From positions 103,699 through 167,698 of the forward strand of contig CAUJHQ010000029.1 of the NCBI GenBank assembly GCA_963204815.1: DNA of 64,000 nt, read 5' to 3'. The position numbers and the translations under genes are program-made. Origin of the DNA: Pseudomonadota bacterium (GTDB lineage: Bacteria > Pseudomonadota > Gammaproteobacteria > Burkholderiales > Burkholderiaceae_C). A model generated the notes under the pieces. The model saw only the letters and a list, made by a program, of their open reading frames with translations. It was not told the DNA's origin and ran no database searches. Each line of letters begins with the position of its first letter. The first letter of the stretch is position 1. Of the stretch, positions 1 through 11,703 are shown in pieces.

Positions 1-220
1 TGCACCGTGCCGTCTTCGCCGTGGCGGCCGTGCAGCGCGATGAAGACGCGCGCGAAGCCGTCGCGCTTCAGGTCGTCGAGCGCGCGCTCGGCGGGGTCGA
101 AGGCGTGCGCGTCGACGCCCTGCGACTGCAGCGCCTTCAGCACGCCGCCGCCGGACATCAGCGAGACCTCGCGTTCGGCGCTGCTGCCGCCCATCAGGAC
201 GGCGACCTTGCCCAAGTCGT

Positions 221-224
<4 letters not shown>
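1..224 (-). CDS. ddl: D-alanine--D-alanine ligase, N-terminal part (cut by window edge)
   Basis: Only the first 74 residues are present. They begin [21 protein letters not shown] and include the Ddl N-terminal signature [14 protein letters not shown] and a [15 protein letters not shown] stretch, which is the start of the family ATP-grasp fold. The enzyme makes the D-Ala-D-Ala dipeptide that MurF adds to the muropeptide, in the cytoplasm. The start codon overlaps the murC stop as ATGA, so ddl is translationally coupled to murC and lies last in the visible dcw cluster. The catalytic C-terminal part lies outside the window. Confidence 0.95.
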
Positions 225-1617
<1,393 letters not shown>

Positions 1618-1621
<4 letters not shown>

Positions 1622-2691
1622 GACTTGGTGAGACCTTCGATCAGATCGGCCACGCGCGCCGCCGCCTGCGGCTTGCTCATCGCGCGCGCCTTCGTGCCCA
1701 TGTCGACCAGCGCCGCGCGGTCCAGGCCGCGCAGCGTGGCGGCCAGCGTCGCCGGCGTGGCTTCGGGCTGCGGCAGGTGGATCGCGGCGCCCTGGCGCGC
1801 CATGAATTGCGCGTTGTCGCGCTGGTGCGCGGTGGTGCTGATGACCAGCGGCACCAGCACCGACGGCACGCCGGCGGCGCACAGCTCGCTCACGGTGATG
1901 GCGCCGGAGCGGCAGACCATCAGGTCGCACTCGGCCAGCCGGCGCGGCATGTCTTCGATGAAGGGCACGACCTCGGCGACGAGGCCGGCCTGCGCGTAGG
2001 CGGCGCGCACGCTGTCGGCCTGCGCGGCGCCGGCCTGGTGGGTGACGATGGGGCGCTCGGCGGCGGGGATCAGCGCCAGCGCCTTCGGCAGCGTCTCGTT
2101 CAGCACGCGCGCGCCCAGGCTGCCGCCGACCACCAGCACGCGCAGCGGGCCGCTGCGGCCGGCGTAGCGTTCGGCCGGCTCCGGCATCTGCTCGATCGCG
2201 GCGCGCACCGGGTTGCCGGTGACGATGGCGTTCTTCGTCTTCTTCGCGGCGTCGCCGTCGAAGCCGAAGGCCACGCGGTCGGCCACCGGCAGCAGCGCGC
2301 GGTTGGACAGCAGCATCGCGGCGTCGGCATTCACCAGCACCAGCGGCTTGCCGAGCAGGCTGGCCATCAGCCCACCGGGGAAGCACACGTAGCCGCCCAT
2401 GCCCAGCACGGCGCTGGGGCCGCGGCGGCGCAGGATGCGCAAGGCATCCCAGAAGGCCTTCAGCAGGCGAAGGCCGCCGGTGACGGTCTCGAAGAAGCTC
2501 TTGCCGCGCACGCCGGTGAAGGCGATCGTGTCCATCGGCAGCCCGGCCGGCGGCACGAGGCGGTTTTCCATGCCGGTGGTGGTGCCGAGCCAGCTGACGC
2601 TCCAGCCGCGGCGCGTCATCTCGCTGGCCACCGCGAGGCCGGGAATGATGTGGCCACCGGTGCCCGCGGCCATGATCACGAGGTGGCTCAT
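1618..2691 (-). CDS. murG: UDP-GlcNAc:lipid I N-acetylglucosaminyltransferase MurG
   Basis: A 357-residue GT-B glycosyltransferase that converts lipid I to lipid II on the inner face of the cytoplasmic membrane. The N-terminal [16 protein letters not shown] glycine-rich loop, [17 protein letters not shown] and the C-terminal HQAGAAQAD and [11 protein letters not shown] motifs are diagnostic. Length matches the family. It is separated from the upstream ftsW by about 70 bases that consist almost entirely of dispersed repeat copy A, one of only two appreciable gaps in this cluster. Its stop overlaps the murC start (ATGA). Confidence 0.97.
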
Positions 2692-2694
2692 GTC

Positions 2695-2764
2695 AGCCCC
2701 CAGGTCGCTGCGCGCCCGCCCCCCGAGGGGGTGAGCCGGCTTGGGGCGGCCCGGCGCCGGCTCA
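2695..2764 (-). repeat. Dispersed structured repeat, copy A (ftsW-murG gap)
   Basis: Read on the minus strand, the element starts with a 9-base arm (2764-2756), a 15-base GC-rich loop ending CCCCAA (2755-2741) and the exact complementary arm (2740-2732). It continues with CCCCCTCGGGGG (2731-2720) and ends in a GGGGGCT tail near 2695. The first three bases of the outer arm are the ftsW stop codon. Loop, pentamer hairpin and tail match copies B, C and D, while the arm sequence is private to this copy but still perfectly paired. It fills the whole ftsW-murG gap. Confidence 0.85.
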
Positions 2765-4009
2765 TGCCTTGCCTCCGCGCATCAGCGACCGGTTCTCGAT
2801 GTCCACCCGCACGACGATCGCCAGCGCGACGAGGTTCATCAGCACCGCCGAGCCGCCGTAGCTCATCAGCGGCAGCGTCAGGCCCTTGGTGGGCAGCACG
2901 CCCAGGTTGACGCCCATGTTGATGAAGGCCTGCGCGCCCATCCAGATGCCCACGCCCTGCACCATCAGGCCGGCGAACACGCGGTCGATCGCGATCGCCT
3001 GGCGGCCGATGGCGAAGATGCGCCGCGTCATCCAGAAGAACATGACGATGACGGCGGCCACGCCGACGAAGCCGAGTTCCTCGCCGATCACCGCGAGCAG
3101 GAAGTCGGTGTGCGCCTCCGGCAGGTAGTGCAGCTTCTCGAGGCTGGAGCCGAGGCCCTGGCCGAAGATCTCGCCGCGGCCGAAGGCGATCAGCGAGTGC
3201 GTCAGCTGGTAGGCCTTGCCCTGCGCCCACTTCGGGTTCCACGGGTCCAGGTAGGCCAGGATGCGCTCGCGCCGCAGGTCGTCGAAGGCGATGATGAGCG
3301 CGAAGGTGGCGACGATCACCGCCGCGATCAGGAAGAACATGCGGCCGTTGACGCCGCCCAGAAACAGGATGCCCATCGCGATGGTCGCGATGACGATGAA
3401 GGCGCCCATGTCGGGCTGGCGCAGCAGCAGCGCGCCGATGAAGGCGACGGCGACGACCATCGGCCACACCGCCTTCACGAAGTTCTCCTTCACGTCCATC
3501 TTGCGCACCATGTAGCTCGCGGCATACATGGCGATGGCGAGCTTGGCCAGCTCGCTCGGCTGGAAGTTCATGACGCCCAGCGGGATCCAGCGGCGCGAGT
3601 TGTTCACCACCTTGCCGACGAAGGGCAGCAGCACCAGCACCAGCAGCACCAGCGTGCCGACCAGGATGTACGGCGCCTGCTTCTCCCAGAACGAGATCGG
3701 CACCTGCACCACCGCGAGCGCGACGACGAGGCCGATCGCCAGCGCCATCACGTGACGCGTGAGGAAGAAGGTCGAGGTGTAGTTGGCGAACTTCGGGTTG
3801 TCGGGCAGCGCGACGCTGGCCGAATAGACCATCACGAGGCCCAGCGCCAGCAGCGCGCCGACGACCAGCACCAGCCCCTGGTCGAAGGCGGTGATGCGCG
3901 TCGGCCGCGCGCCGGCGAGGTCGACGCGGTCGCGCACCGGCAGCGCGCCGGGCGCGGCCTCGCGGCGCGTCGACCACCAGCCCTTCAGCGCGTCCAGGCC
4001 GAGCGTCAC
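2762..4009 (-). CDS. ftsW: Peptidoglycan glycosyltransferase / lipid II polymerase FtsW
   Basis: A 415-residue SEDS-family integral membrane protein that polymerises lipid II at the division septum with FtsI. It has about ten hydrophobic segments, beginning near [20 protein letters not shown]. Family motifs include [20 protein letters not shown], the [20 protein letters not shown] loop and the terminal [13 protein letters not shown]. The start is taken as the GTG overlapping the murD stop (GTGA), giving [11 protein letters not shown]; no ATG exists at a suitable place. Its stop codon is built into dispersed repeat copy A. Confidence 0.95.
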   Translation of the reverse strand: MTLGLDALKGWWSTRREAAPGALPVRDRVDLAGARPTRITAFDQGLVLVVGALLALGLVMVYSASVALPDNPKFANYTSTFFLTRHVMALAIGLVVALAVVQVPISFWEKQAPYILVGTLVLLVLVLLPFVGKVVNNSRRWIPLGVMNFQPSELAKLAIAMYAASYMVRKMDVKENFVKAVWPMVVAVAFIGALLLRQPDMGAFIVIATIAMGILFLGGVNGRMFFLIAAVIVATFALIIAFDDLRRERILAYLDPWNPKWAQGKAYQLTHSLIAFGRGEIFGQGLGSSLEKLHYLPEAHTDFLLAVIGEELGFVGVAAVIVMFFWMTRRIFAIGRQAIAIDRVFAGLMVQGVGIWMGAQAFINMGVNLGVLPTKGLTLPLMSYGGSAVLMNLVALAIVVRVDIENRSLMRGGKA

Positions 4010-5511
4010 ACCTGCCCCCCGTCGTTCGCCAGCGACTGCACGGCGCTGGCGAACACCTCGGCGCGGTGGCCGTAGTTGCGGAACATGTCCAGGCTGGCGC
4101 AGGCCGGGCTCAGCAGCACGGCGTCGCCCGGCTGCGCCTGCTCGAAGCACCACGCGACGGCGGCTTCCAGCGTGTCGTGGCGCGCCAGCGCCACGCCGCC
4201 GAGCACGGCCTCGATGGCGGCGGCATCGCGGCCGATCGTGGCGACGGCGCGCGCGTGGCGCTGCACCGGCATCGCGAGCGGGCCGAAGTCCTGCCCCTTG
4301 CCGTCGCCGCCGAGGATGACCACCAGCTTGGCCGGCGCCTTGTCGGCGCCCAGCCCTTCGAGCGCGGCCACGGTGGCGCCGACGTTGGTGCCCTTGCTGT
4401 CGTCGAAGGCCTCGACGGCACCGACGTTGCCGATCCACTGCACGCGGTGCGGCTCGCCGGTGTATTCGCGCAGGCCGTGCAGCATCGGCGCCAGCGGGCA
4501 GCCGATGGCGGTGGCCAGCGCCAGCGCGGCCAGCGCGTTGGCGGCGTTGTGGCGGCCGCGCACGCGCAGCGCGTCGGCCGGCATCAGGCGCTGCAGGTGG
4601 ATCTCTTCTTCCTCGTCCTTCTTGCGCTTGACGGTCTCGTCGGCGGGCAGCGCGCGCACCAGCCAGGCCATGCCGTTCTCGACGACGAGGCCGAAGTCGC
4701 CCGGGCGGCGCGGCGCGTCGAGGCCGAAGCGCAGGACCTCGCGCTCGACCGGCTTCGCCCTGCCCTTGCCGGGAACCGGCGCCGGCACCATCGCCTCGAC
4801 GAGCGGGTCGTCACGGTTGACGACCATGACCGCACGCTCGCCGAAGATGCGCACCTTCGCCGCCGCGTAGGCCGCCATCGAGCCGTGCCAGTCGAGGTGG
4901 TCCTGCGTCACGTTGAGCACCGTCGCGGCGTCGGGCTCGAAGCCAGCGACGCCGTCGAGCTGGAAGCTGGACAGTTCCAGCACCCACACCTGCGGCAGGC
5001 CGGCCTCGGCGTCGTCCAGGCGCGCCATCAGCGTGTCCAGCATCGTCGGGCCGATGTTGCCGGCCACCGCCACGCTGCGGCCGGCGCGCTCGACGAGCAG
5101 GCCGGTCATCGCGGTGGTCGTCGTCTTGCCGTTGGTGCCGGTGATGGCCAGCAGCTTCGGTGCGTAGTCGCGTTCGCCGCGCAGGTGCGCGAGCGCCTGC
5201 AAGAAGAGGTCGAGCTCGCCCTGCACCGGCTTGCCGTCGAAGCGCGCCGCCTGCAGCACCGGGGCGATGCGGGCGTCGTGCGGCGCCAGGCCGGGGCTCT
5301 TCAGCAGGCGGTCGACGCCGTCCATGTGGGCGTTCGTGAGCGCGCCGCCGAAGAGCTGCGCCTCGGGGCATTCGGCGCGCAGCGCGGCAGCGCCGGGCGG
5401 GGCCTCGCGCGAGTCCCACACGCGCACGGCCATGCCCTGCCGCGTGCACCAGCGCGCCATCGCGAGGCCGCTGTCGCCCAGGCCGAGGATGAGGACGGTG
5501 TGTTGGCTCAT
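4006..5511 (-). CDS. murD: UDP-N-acetylmuramoyl-L-alanine--D-glutamate ligase MurD
   Basis: A 501-residue Mur ligase that adds D-glutamate to UDP-MurNAc-L-Ala. The N-terminal [17 protein letters not shown] fold, the ATP loop [14 protein letters not shown] near residue 125, [11 protein letters not shown] and [14 protein letters not shown] are typical. It is longer than the roughly 440 residues of the E. coli enzyme, mostly because of a charged insertion ([11 protein letters not shown]) ahead of the third domain and longer loops; I believe similar insertions occur in related betaproteobacteria. It starts seven bases after the mraY stop, and its TGA overlaps the ftsW GTG. Confidence 0.96.
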   Translation of the reverse strand: MSQHTVLILGLGDSGLAMARWCTRQGMAVRVWDSREAPPGAAALRAECPEAQLFGGALTNAHMDGVDRLLKSPGLAPHDARIAPVLQAARFDGKPVQGELDLFLQALAHLRGERDYAPKLLAITGTNGKTTTTAMTGLLVERAGRSVAVAGNIGPTMLDTLMARLDDAEAGLPQVWVLELSSFQLDGVAGFEPDAATVLNVTQDHLDWHGSMAAYAAAKVRIFGERAVMVVNRDDPLVEAMVPAPVPGKGRAKPVEREVLRFGLDAPRRPGDFGLVVENGMAWLVRALPADETVKRKKDEEEEIHLQRLMPADALRVRGRHNAANALAALALATAIGCPLAPMLHGLREYTGEPHRVQWIGNVGAVEAFDDSKGTNVGATVAALEGLGADKAPAKLVVILGGDGKGQDFGPLAMPVQRHARAVATIGRDAAAIEAVLGGVALARHDTLEAAVAWCFEQAQPGDAVLLSPACASLDMFRNYGHRAEVFASAVQSLANDGGQV

Positions 5512-5518
5512 CGTGCGC

Positions 5519-6700
5519 TCACCGCAGCTTCAGGCTCGCCAGGCCCACCAGGCACAGCAGCATCGTGATGATCCAGAAGCGCACCACCACCTGCGTCTCG
5601 GTCCAGCCCTTCTTCTCGAAGTGGTGGTGCAGCGGTGCCATCAGGAAGATGCGCCGGCCTTCGCCGTAGCGGCGCTTGGTGTACTTGAACCAGCTCACCT
5701 GCAGCATCACCGACAGCGCTTCGGCGACGAAGATGCCGCCCATGATGCCGAGCACGATCTCCTGCCGCGTGATGACGGCGATGGTGCCGAGCGCGCCGCC
5801 GAGCGACAGCGCGCCGACGTCGCCCATGAACACCTGCGCCGGGTTGGCGTTGAACCACAGGAAGGCGAGCCCCGCGCCGGCCAGCGCGGCGCAGAAGATC
5901 AGCAGTTCGCCGGCGCCCGGGATGTGCGGGAACAGCAGGTAGCGCGAGTAGTCGGCGCGGCCGACGATGTACGCGAAGATGCCGAGCGCCGAGCCCACCA
6001 TCACCACCGGCATGATCGCCAGGCCGTCGAGGCCGTCGGTGAAGTTCACCGCGTTGCTGGAGCCGACGATGACGAACCAGCTCAGCGCGATGAAGCCGAA
6101 GACGCCGAGCGGGTAGCTCACGGTCTTGAAGAACGGCACCATCAGGTCGGCCTTGGGCGGCAGGTCGTTGGAAAAACCGCTGGTCACCCAGCGCAGGAAC
6201 AGCTCCAGCACGCGCAGGTTGGAGGTCTCCGAGACGCTGAACGCCAGGTACAGCGCGGCGACGAGGCCGATCAGCGTCTGCCAGAAGAACTTCTCGCGCG
6301 AGCGCATGCCTTCGGGGTCCTTCTTGACGACCTTGCGCCAGTCGTCGACCCAGCCGATCGCGCCGAAGCCGAAGGTCACGACCATCACGATCCAGACGAA
6401 ACGGTTGCTCCAGTCGAACCACAGCAGCGTGGACACGCCGATGCCGATCAGCACCAGCACGCCGCCCATCGTCGGTGTGCCGCGCTTGCCCAGGTGCGCC
6501 TGCACGCCGTACTCGCGGATCGGCTGCCCGATCTTCATCTCGGTGAGGCGGCGGATGACCCAGGGGCCGAAGATCAGGCCGATCAGCAACGCCGTCATCG
6601 CCGCCATCACGGCGCGGAACGTCAGGTACTGGAAGACGCGCAGGAAGCCCAGCGCGTCGGGGTAGTTCGCGGCCAGCAGCTGCGACAGCGAGAGCAGCAT
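5519..6700 (-). CDS. mraY: Phospho-N-acetylmuramoyl-pentapeptide transferase MraY
   Basis: A 393-residue polytopic membrane enzyme that transfers phospho-MurNAc-pentapeptide to undecaprenyl phosphate, giving lipid I. Family features are [16 protein letters not shown] near residue 75, [23 protein letters not shown] with the catalytic Asp, [19 protein letters not shown] and [12 protein letters not shown] near the C terminus. The start [14 protein letters not shown] sits one base into the murF stop (TGATG), so it is tightly coupled to the upstream ligase. Length is normal for the order. Confidence 0.97.
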   Translation of the reverse strand: MLLSLSQLLAANYPDALGFLRVFQYLTFRAVMAAMTALLIGLIFGPWVIRRLTEMKIGQPIREYGVQAHLGKRGTPTMGGVLVLIGIGVSTLLWFDWSNRFVWIVMVVTFGFGAIGWVDDWRKVVKKDPEGMRSREKFFWQTLIGLVAALYLAFSVSETSNLRVLELFLRWVTSGFSNDLPPKADLMVPFFKTVSYPLGVFGFIALSWFVIVGSSNAVNFTDGLDGLAIMPVVMVGSALGIFAYIVGRADYSRYLLFPHIPGAGELLIFCAALAGAGLAFLWFNANPAQVFMGDVGALSLGGALGTIAVITRQEIVLGIMGGIFVAEALSVMLQVSWFKYTKRRYGEGRRIFLMAPLHHHFEKKGWTETQVVVRFWIITMLLCLVGLASLKLR

Positions 6701-9540
6701 CAGGCTTGCCCTTCCTTCAATGCCTTGACGACGCGTTCCATCGCCATGAAGCGGGAGCCCTTGACCAGCACCGACGCGGCGGCCGGCCCTTCGTGCAGTG
6801 CGGCGACGAGCGCCGGCACGTCGGCGAAGTGGCGCGCCGGCTGCGCGTGCACGCTCATCGCGCCGGCGGCCCACACGGTGTCGATGCCGCGGCGGCGCGC
6901 GTAGGCGCCGACCTCGGCGTGGAACTCGGGGCCGCGTTCGCCGACCTCGCCCATGTCGCCCAGCATCAGCCAGCGCGGGCCGGGCAGCGCGGCCAGCACG
7001 TCGATGGCGGCGATCACGGAGTCGGGGTTGGCGTTGTAGGTGTCGTCGACCAGCGTGACGCTGCGGCCGCCGATCGCCAGCACCTGCGCCTGCGAGCGGC
7101 CGGCCACCGGGCGGAAATCGGCCAGCCCGCGCGCGATGGCTTCCGGCGCCACGCCGGCGGCCAGCGCGCAGGCGGTGGCGGCGAGCGCGTTCTTCACGTT
7201 GTGCAGGCCGGCGATGTGCAGCGCGGTCGTGAACGGCCCGGCCGGCGTGCGCGCCTGCAGCGCCCAGCCGTCGCCGTGCCAGTGCGCCACCGCGGTGACG
7301 TCGGCCGCGCCTTCGAGCGCGAAGCTCAGCACGCGGCGCGTGCCGGCGAGCTCGCGCCAGAGCGCCGAGTAGGTGTCGTCGGCCGGGAACACGGCGGTGC
7401 CGTCGGCCGGCAGGGCCTGGATCGCGGCGCCGTTCTCGCGCGCCACCGCTTCCACGCTGGCCATGAACTCCTGGTGCTCGCGCTGCGCGTTGTTGACGAG
7501 CGCGATCGTCGGCCGCGCGATGGCGGCCAGTTCGCCGATCTCGCCCGGGTGGTTCATGCCGAGTTCGACGACGCCGGCGCGGTGTTCGGCGCGCAGGCGC
7601 AGCAGCGTCAGCGGCACGCCGATGTGGTTGTTCAGGTTGCCGCGCGTCGAGAACGCGGCGTCTCCGTGGGCGGCGCGCAGGATCGCGGCGACCATCTGCG
7701 TCACCGTGGTCTTGCCGTTGCTGCCGGTGACGGCGACGAGCGGCAGCGCGAAGCGTGCGCGCCACGCCGCGGCCAGCTTCTGCAGCGCGGCCAGCGTGTC
7801 GGGCACTTGCAGGCCGGGCACGCCGGCGCCGAGGCCACGCTCCGCGATCGCGGCGACCGCGCCGGCGCCGATGGCCTGGGCGAGGAAGTCGTGGGCATCG
7901 AAACGCTCGCCGCGCAGCGCGACGAAGAGATCACCCGCGGCCAACGAGCGCGTGTCGGTGGCGACGCGCTCGAAGGCGATCGCACCGTCGCCGACGACCG
8001 TGGCGCCGGGCAGCAGCGCGGCGGCCTCGCGCAGCGTGAGCATCGTCATGCGCGCCCCCCCGTGCCGGCGCGCCAGCGCGGCGCGCGCCTCGGCCTCGTC
8101 GAGGAAGGGTCGCTTCTCGCCGCGCACCTCCTGGTAGTCCTCGTGGCCCTTGCCGGCGAGCACGACGACGTCGCCGTCGCTGGCTTCGGCGACGGCCGCG
8201 GCGATGGCTTCGCGGCGGTCCTCGATGACGGCGATCTCGTCGTGGCCGGTGACGCCGGCGAGGATCTGCGCCAGGATGGCGGCAGGCGCCTCGTCGCGCG
8301 GGTTGTCGCTGGTGAGCACCACGCGGTCGGCCAGGCGGGCCGCGATGGCGCCCATCAGCGGGCGCTTCGTGGCGTCGCGGTTGCCGCCGCAGCCGAACAC
8401 GCACCACAGGCGGCCGCCGCGCGCGGTGGCCAGCGGGCGCAGCGCGAGCAGCACCTTCTCCAGCGCGTCGGGCGTATGGGCGTAGTCGACGACGACTTCC
8501 AGCCGCGCGTCGCCCACGCGCTGCAGGCGGCCGGGCACCGGCGTCAGCTGCGGCACCACCGCCGCCGCCTCGGCCAGCGGCACGCCGAGCGCGCGCAGGC
8601 CGCCCAGCACGACGATCAGGTTGGACACGTTGTAGTCGCCGATCAGCGTGCTGCGCACCTCGACGGCAGCGTCGCCTTCCTGCAGCGTGAAGGCGAGGCC
8701 ACCGTCGACATAGCGTGGGTTCCAGGCCGACAGGCGCGCCGCGCCCCGCGCGGAGACGGTCCAGACGTCCAGACCGGGAAGCTCGGTGGCCAGGCGCGCG
8801 CCGGCGTCGTCGTCGATGTTGATCGCGGCCGCCTTCAGCCCCGGCCACGCGAAGAGGCCGCGCTTGGCGGCCCAGTACGCGTCCATCGTGCCGTGGAAGT
8901 CGAGGTGGTCGCGCGTGAAGTTGGTGAAGAGCGCGACGTCGATCTGCGTGCCGGCGAGCCGCTGCTCGACGACGCCGATCGACGAAGCTTCCAGCGCGCA
9001 GGCGGCGAAGCCCTGGTCGGCGAAGCGGCGGAAGGCGGCGTGCAGCGTCACCGGGTCGGGCGTGGTGAGGCCGGTGTGCACGACCTCGCCGGGCGCCGCC
9101 GCGGCCCGCGGCGGTTCGCCGATCCCGAGGGTGCCGATCACGCCGCAGCGCCGGCCCAGCGCCGTCAGCGCCTGCGCCGTCCACCACGCGGTGCTCGTCT
9201 TGCCGTTGGTGCCGGTGCTGGCCACCACCTGCAGCGCGGCGCTCGGCCGTTCGTAGTACGCGTCGGCGATGCCGCCGGTGGCGGCCTTCAGGCCGGGCAG
9301 CGTGGCGACGCGCGCGTCGTCGTAGCCGAAGGCCTCGATGCCGGCGTCTTCCACCAGCACCGTCGCGGCACCGGCGGCCAGCGCCTGCGGCACGAAGCGG
9401 CGCCCGTCGGTGGCATAGCCCGGCCAGGCGATGAAGGCGTCGCCCGGCTGCACCTGGCGGCTGTCGGTGCGCAGCGTGCCGCGCACCCATTCCTTCAGCC
9501 AGCGGGCCGCCGCCTCGGGGGACTTCAGGCGCGTCAGCAT
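6700..9540 (-). CDS. murEF: Fused MurE-MurF: meso-DAP-adding and D-Ala-D-Ala-adding ligases
   Basis: One 946-residue open frame with two complete Mur ligases. Residues 1-497 are MurE: the ATP loop is [13 protein letters not shown] and SDNPRDE is the motif selecting meso-diaminopimelate. Residues 498-946 are MurF: ATP loop [24 protein letters not shown] and [10 protein letters not shown]. The join lies at [13 protein letters not shown] run of seven C (8055-8061; G on the coding strand) precedes an ATG (8049) that overlaps a TGA in the neighbouring frame; with six bases the two genes would separate with an ordinary ATGA overlap. I recall MurE-MurF fusions from Bordetella and other Burkholderiales, so a true fusion is likely. 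The start at 9540 is preceded by GGAGGA, which lies inside repeat copy B; an in-frame start 39 bases upstream would be translated from the repeat. Confidence 0.93.
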   Translation of the reverse strand: MLTRLKSPEAAARWLKEWVRGTLRTDSRQVQPGDAFIAWPGYATDGRRFVPQALAAGAATVLVEDAGIEAFGYDDARVATLPGLKAATGGIADAYYERPSAALQVVASTGTNGKTSTAWWTAQALTALGRRCGVIGTLGIGEPPRAAAAPGEVVHTGLTTPDPVTLHAAFRRFADQGFAACALEASSIGVVEQRLAGTQIDVALFTNFTRDHLDFHGTMDAYWAAKRGLFAWPGLKAAAINIDDDAGARLATELPGLDVWTVSARGAARLSAWNPRYVDGGLAFTLQEGDAAVEVRSTLIGDYNVSNLIVVLGGLRALGVPLAEAAAVVPQLTPVPGRLQRVGDARLEVVVDYAHTPDALEKVLLALRPLATARGGRLWCVFGCGGNRDATKRPLMGAIAARLADRVVLTSDNPRDEAPAAILAQILAGVTGHDEIAVIEDRREAIAAAVAEASDGDVVVLAGKGHEDYQEVRGEKRPFLDEAEARAALARRHGGARMTMLTLREAAALLPGATVVGDGAIAFERVATDTRSLAAGDLFVALRGERFDAHDFLAQAIGAGAVAAIAERGLGAGVPGLQVPDTLAALQKLAAAWRARFALPLVAVTGSNGKTTVTQMVAAILRAAHGDAAFSTRGNLNNHIGVPLTLLRLRAEHRAGVVELGMNHPGEIGELAAIARPTIALVNNAQREHQEFMASVEAVARENGAAIQALPADGTAVFPADDTYSALWRELAGTRRVLSFALEGAADVTAVAHWHGDGWALQARTPAGPFTTALHIAGLHNVKNALAATACALAAGVAPEAIARGLADFRPVAGRSQAQVLAIGGRSVTLVDDTYNANPDSVIAAIDVLAALPGPRWLMLGDMGEVGERGPEFHAEVGAYARRRGIDTVWAAGAMSVHAQPARHFADVPALVAALHEGPAAASVLVKGSRFMAMERVVKALKEGQA

Positions 9541-9544
9541 CGGC

Positions 9545-9626
9545 GCGTCCTCCGCCGGGCCGCCCCAAGGAGGACGCACGCCCCCTCGGGGGGCAGCGAA
9601 GCGGCAGAGCCGTGAGCGTGGGGGCT
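9545..9626 (+). repeat. Dispersed structured repeat, copy B (ftsI-murEF gap)
   Basis: Plus-strand order is arm gcgtcctcc (9545-9553), loop gccgggccgccccaa (9554-9568), arm ggaggacgc (9569-9577), then ccccctcggggggcagcgaa (9581-9600) and a gtgggggct tail ending near 9626. The loop is identical to that of copy A, while the arms differ completely and remain complementary. The element lies against the direction of transcription. The arm next to murE supplies its Shine-Dalgarno GGAGGA, so the mRNA can hide this site in the hairpin. Confidence 0.87.
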
Positions 9627-9628
9627 CA

Positions 9629-11407
9629 TCAGAAGCTCTCCTGTTCCGCGACCACAGGCTTGGAGAGGATCTGCGGCTTGACCTCGATGTCCGGCGGCAC
9701 CCCCATCATGCGCAGCGAGTTCTGCACCACCTGGCTGAACACCGGCGCGGCGACGTCGCCGCCGAAGAACACGCCCTTGCTGGGCTCGTCGACCATGACG
9801 GCGACGATGATGCGCGGGTGACTCACCGGCGCCAGGCCGACGAACCACGCGCGGTACTTGTTGGTGACGTACTGGCGCGTCTTCTCGTCCTGCTTGCGCG
9901 CGGTGCCGGTCTTGCCGCCGACCGAATAGCCGATGGCCTGCGCCTTCGGCGCCGTGCCGCCGGAGGCGGTGGCCAGCTGCAGCATCTGGCGCACGGCCTG
10001 CGCGGTCTCGGGCTTCATCACGCGCGCGCCGGCGACCGGGCCTTCCTGCTTGAGGATGCTGACGGGGATGACCTCGCCGTCGCGCGCGAAGACGGTGTAG
10101 GCGCGCGCCAGCTGCAGCAGGCTGGCCGACAGGCCGTAGCCGTAGCTCATGGTCGCCTGCTCGATCGGGCGCCAGGTCTTGTACGGCCGCAGCCGGCCGG
10201 TGACGGCGCCGGGGAAGTCGATCTGCGGCTTCTGCCCGAGGCCGACCTGCGTGAACAGCTCCCACATCTCGCGCGGCTGCATCTGCATCGCCATCTTGAC
10301 GGTGCCGACGTTGCTGGACTTCTGGATCACCTCGGCCACCGTCAGCACGCCGTGCGGGTGCGAGTCGGTGATGGTGGAGCCGGTGATCGTGATGCGGCCG
10401 GGCGCGGTGTCGATCGGCGTGCGCGGCGTGACGCGGCCGGTGTCCAGCGCGAGCGCGGCGGTGAAGGGCTTCATCGTCGAGCCGGGCTCGAAGACGTCGG
10501 TCAGCGCGCGGTTGCGGCGGCGCTCGTCCTTCTGGCTGAGGCGTTCGCCGCCGGGGCTGAAGCTCGGGTAGTTGGCCAGCGCCAGCACCTCGCCGGTCTG
10601 GGCGTCGAGCACGACGACGCTGCCGCCCTTCGCGTTGTGCTCGTTCACCGCATCGCGCAGGCGCTGGTAGGCGAAGAACTGCACCTTCGAGTCGATGGCG
10701 AGCTGGATGTCGTCGCCGTTGACGGCGTCGGTCTGGTCGGCGAGTTCCTCAACGACGCGGCCCAGGCGGTCCTTGGCGACGAAACGCAGGCCGTCGCGGC
10801 CCTGCAGCTGGTTCTGGAAGCGCAGCTCGATGCCCTCGAGGCCCTGGTCCTCGATGTTGGTGAAGCCGACGACGTGCGCGGCCGCCTCGCCTTCGGGGTA
10901 GCGGCGCTTGTACTCGCGCACCTGGTGCACGCCCTTGACGCCCAGCGCCTTGACCTGTTCCCACACCGATTCGTCGACCTGGCGGCGCAGCCAGGCGAAG
11001 TTCGGGTTGCCTTCGAGCCTGGCGTCGAGTTCGGCCGTGCTCATGCCGAGCAGGCGCGCGAGCGCGCGGCGCTGCGTCGGGTCGGCCTGGAAGTCCTTCG
11101 GCAGCGCCCACACCGACGGCGTCGGCACCGAGGTGGCGAGCACGAGCCCATTGCGGTCGAGGATGCGGCCGCGGCTGGCCGGCAGCTCGAGCTGGTGCGC
11201 GAAGCGCTTCTCGCCCTGCTTCTGGTAGAAGTCGCTGCCGATGACCTGGATCCACACCGCGCGGCCGAGCAGCACCGCGAACGCCAGGCCCACCAGCGCC
11301 ACCGCGAAGCGCGACCGCCAGGGCGGCGTCTTGCTCGCCAGCAGCGGGCTCGACGCGTAGTTCACGCTGCGCACGCTGGCGCGGGCAGGGCGCGCGTTGC
11401 GGCTCAT
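9629..11407 (-). CDS. ftsI: Peptidoglycan transpeptidase FtsI (PBP3)
   Basis: A 592-residue class B penicillin-binding protein that crosslinks septal peptidoglycan. A single N-terminal membrane anchor (residues about 38-58, FAVALVGLAFAVLLGRAVWI) is followed by the PBP dimerisation region. The transpeptidase domain has the three active-site motifs: STMK near residue 307, SSN near 366 and KTGT near 497. Length matches the family. Its start overlaps the ftsL stop (ATGA). It acts in the periplasm with FtsW. Confidence 0.97.
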   Translation of the reverse strand: MSRNARPARASVRSVNYASSPLLASKTPPWRSRFAVALVGLAFAVLLGRAVWIQVIGSDFYQKQGEKRFAHQLELPASRGRILDRNGLVLATSVPTPSVWALPKDFQADPTQRRALARLLGMSTAELDARLEGNPNFAWLRRQVDESVWEQVKALGVKGVHQVREYKRRYPEGEAAAHVVGFTNIEDQGLEGIELRFQNQLQGRDGLRFVAKDRLGRVVEELADQTDAVNGDDIQLAIDSKVQFFAYQRLRDAVNEHNAKGGSVVVLDAQTGEVLALANYPSFSPGGERLSQKDERRRNRALTDVFEPGSTMKPFTAALALDTGRVTPRTPIDTAPGRITITGSTITDSHPHGVLTVAEVIQKSSNVGTVKMAMQMQPREMWELFTQVGLGQKPQIDFPGAVTGRLRPYKTWRPIEQATMSYGYGLSASLLQLARAYTVFARDGEVIPVSILKQEGPVAGARVMKPETAQAVRQMLQLATASGGTAPKAQAIGYSVGGKTGTARKQDEKTRQYVTNKYRAWFVGLAPVSHPRIIVAVMVDEPSKGVFFGGDVAAPVFSQVVQNSLRMMGVPPDIEVKPQILSKPVVAEQESF

Positions 11408-11703
11408 CGCGCCACCCCGGAAGCAACGGCGGTGGCGGCGGCCGGGTCGGCCACGTACTGCGTGACGGCCGGCGTGGCGGTGCGCATCTGCAGCTTCTCG
11501 CGCGCGACCTTCTCCACCCGCAGGTGGGTGGCCTGCGCCTGGCGCTCGGCGTCCAGGCGCTTGAATTCGATGTCAAGCTGGTTGCGCTCGGTCTTCGCGC
11601 GGTCGAGCGCCGCGAAGAGGCGCCGCCCTTCGTAGCTGGTGTTGACGAGCAGCATCGCGCTGCCGATCAGCGCCGCCAGCAGCAGCAGGTTCAGCTTGAT
11701 CAT
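11404..11703 (-). CDS. ftsL: Cell division protein FtsL
   Basis: A 99-residue bitopic protein: an N-terminal hydrophobic helix (residues about 3-20, [17 protein letters not shown]) followed by a short periplasmic region with coiled-coil character ([20 protein letters not shown]). FtsL binds FtsB and FtsQ and helps activate FtsWI; the family is poorly conserved, so position between rsmH and ftsI carries much of the assignment. It overlaps both neighbours by four bases. The last 15 or so residues are Ala/Val-rich. Confidence 0.9.
   Translation of the reverse strand: MIKLNLLLLAALIGSAMLLVNTSYEGRRLFAALDRAKTERNQLDIEFKRLDAERQAQATHLRVEKVAREKLQMRTATPAVTQYVADPAAATAVASGVAR

Noticed and set aside
1622..2386. 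N-terminal extension of MurC into murG
   Set aside because: The added residues are a shifted-frame translation of murG; the ATGA overlap and the family N terminus fix the start at 1621.
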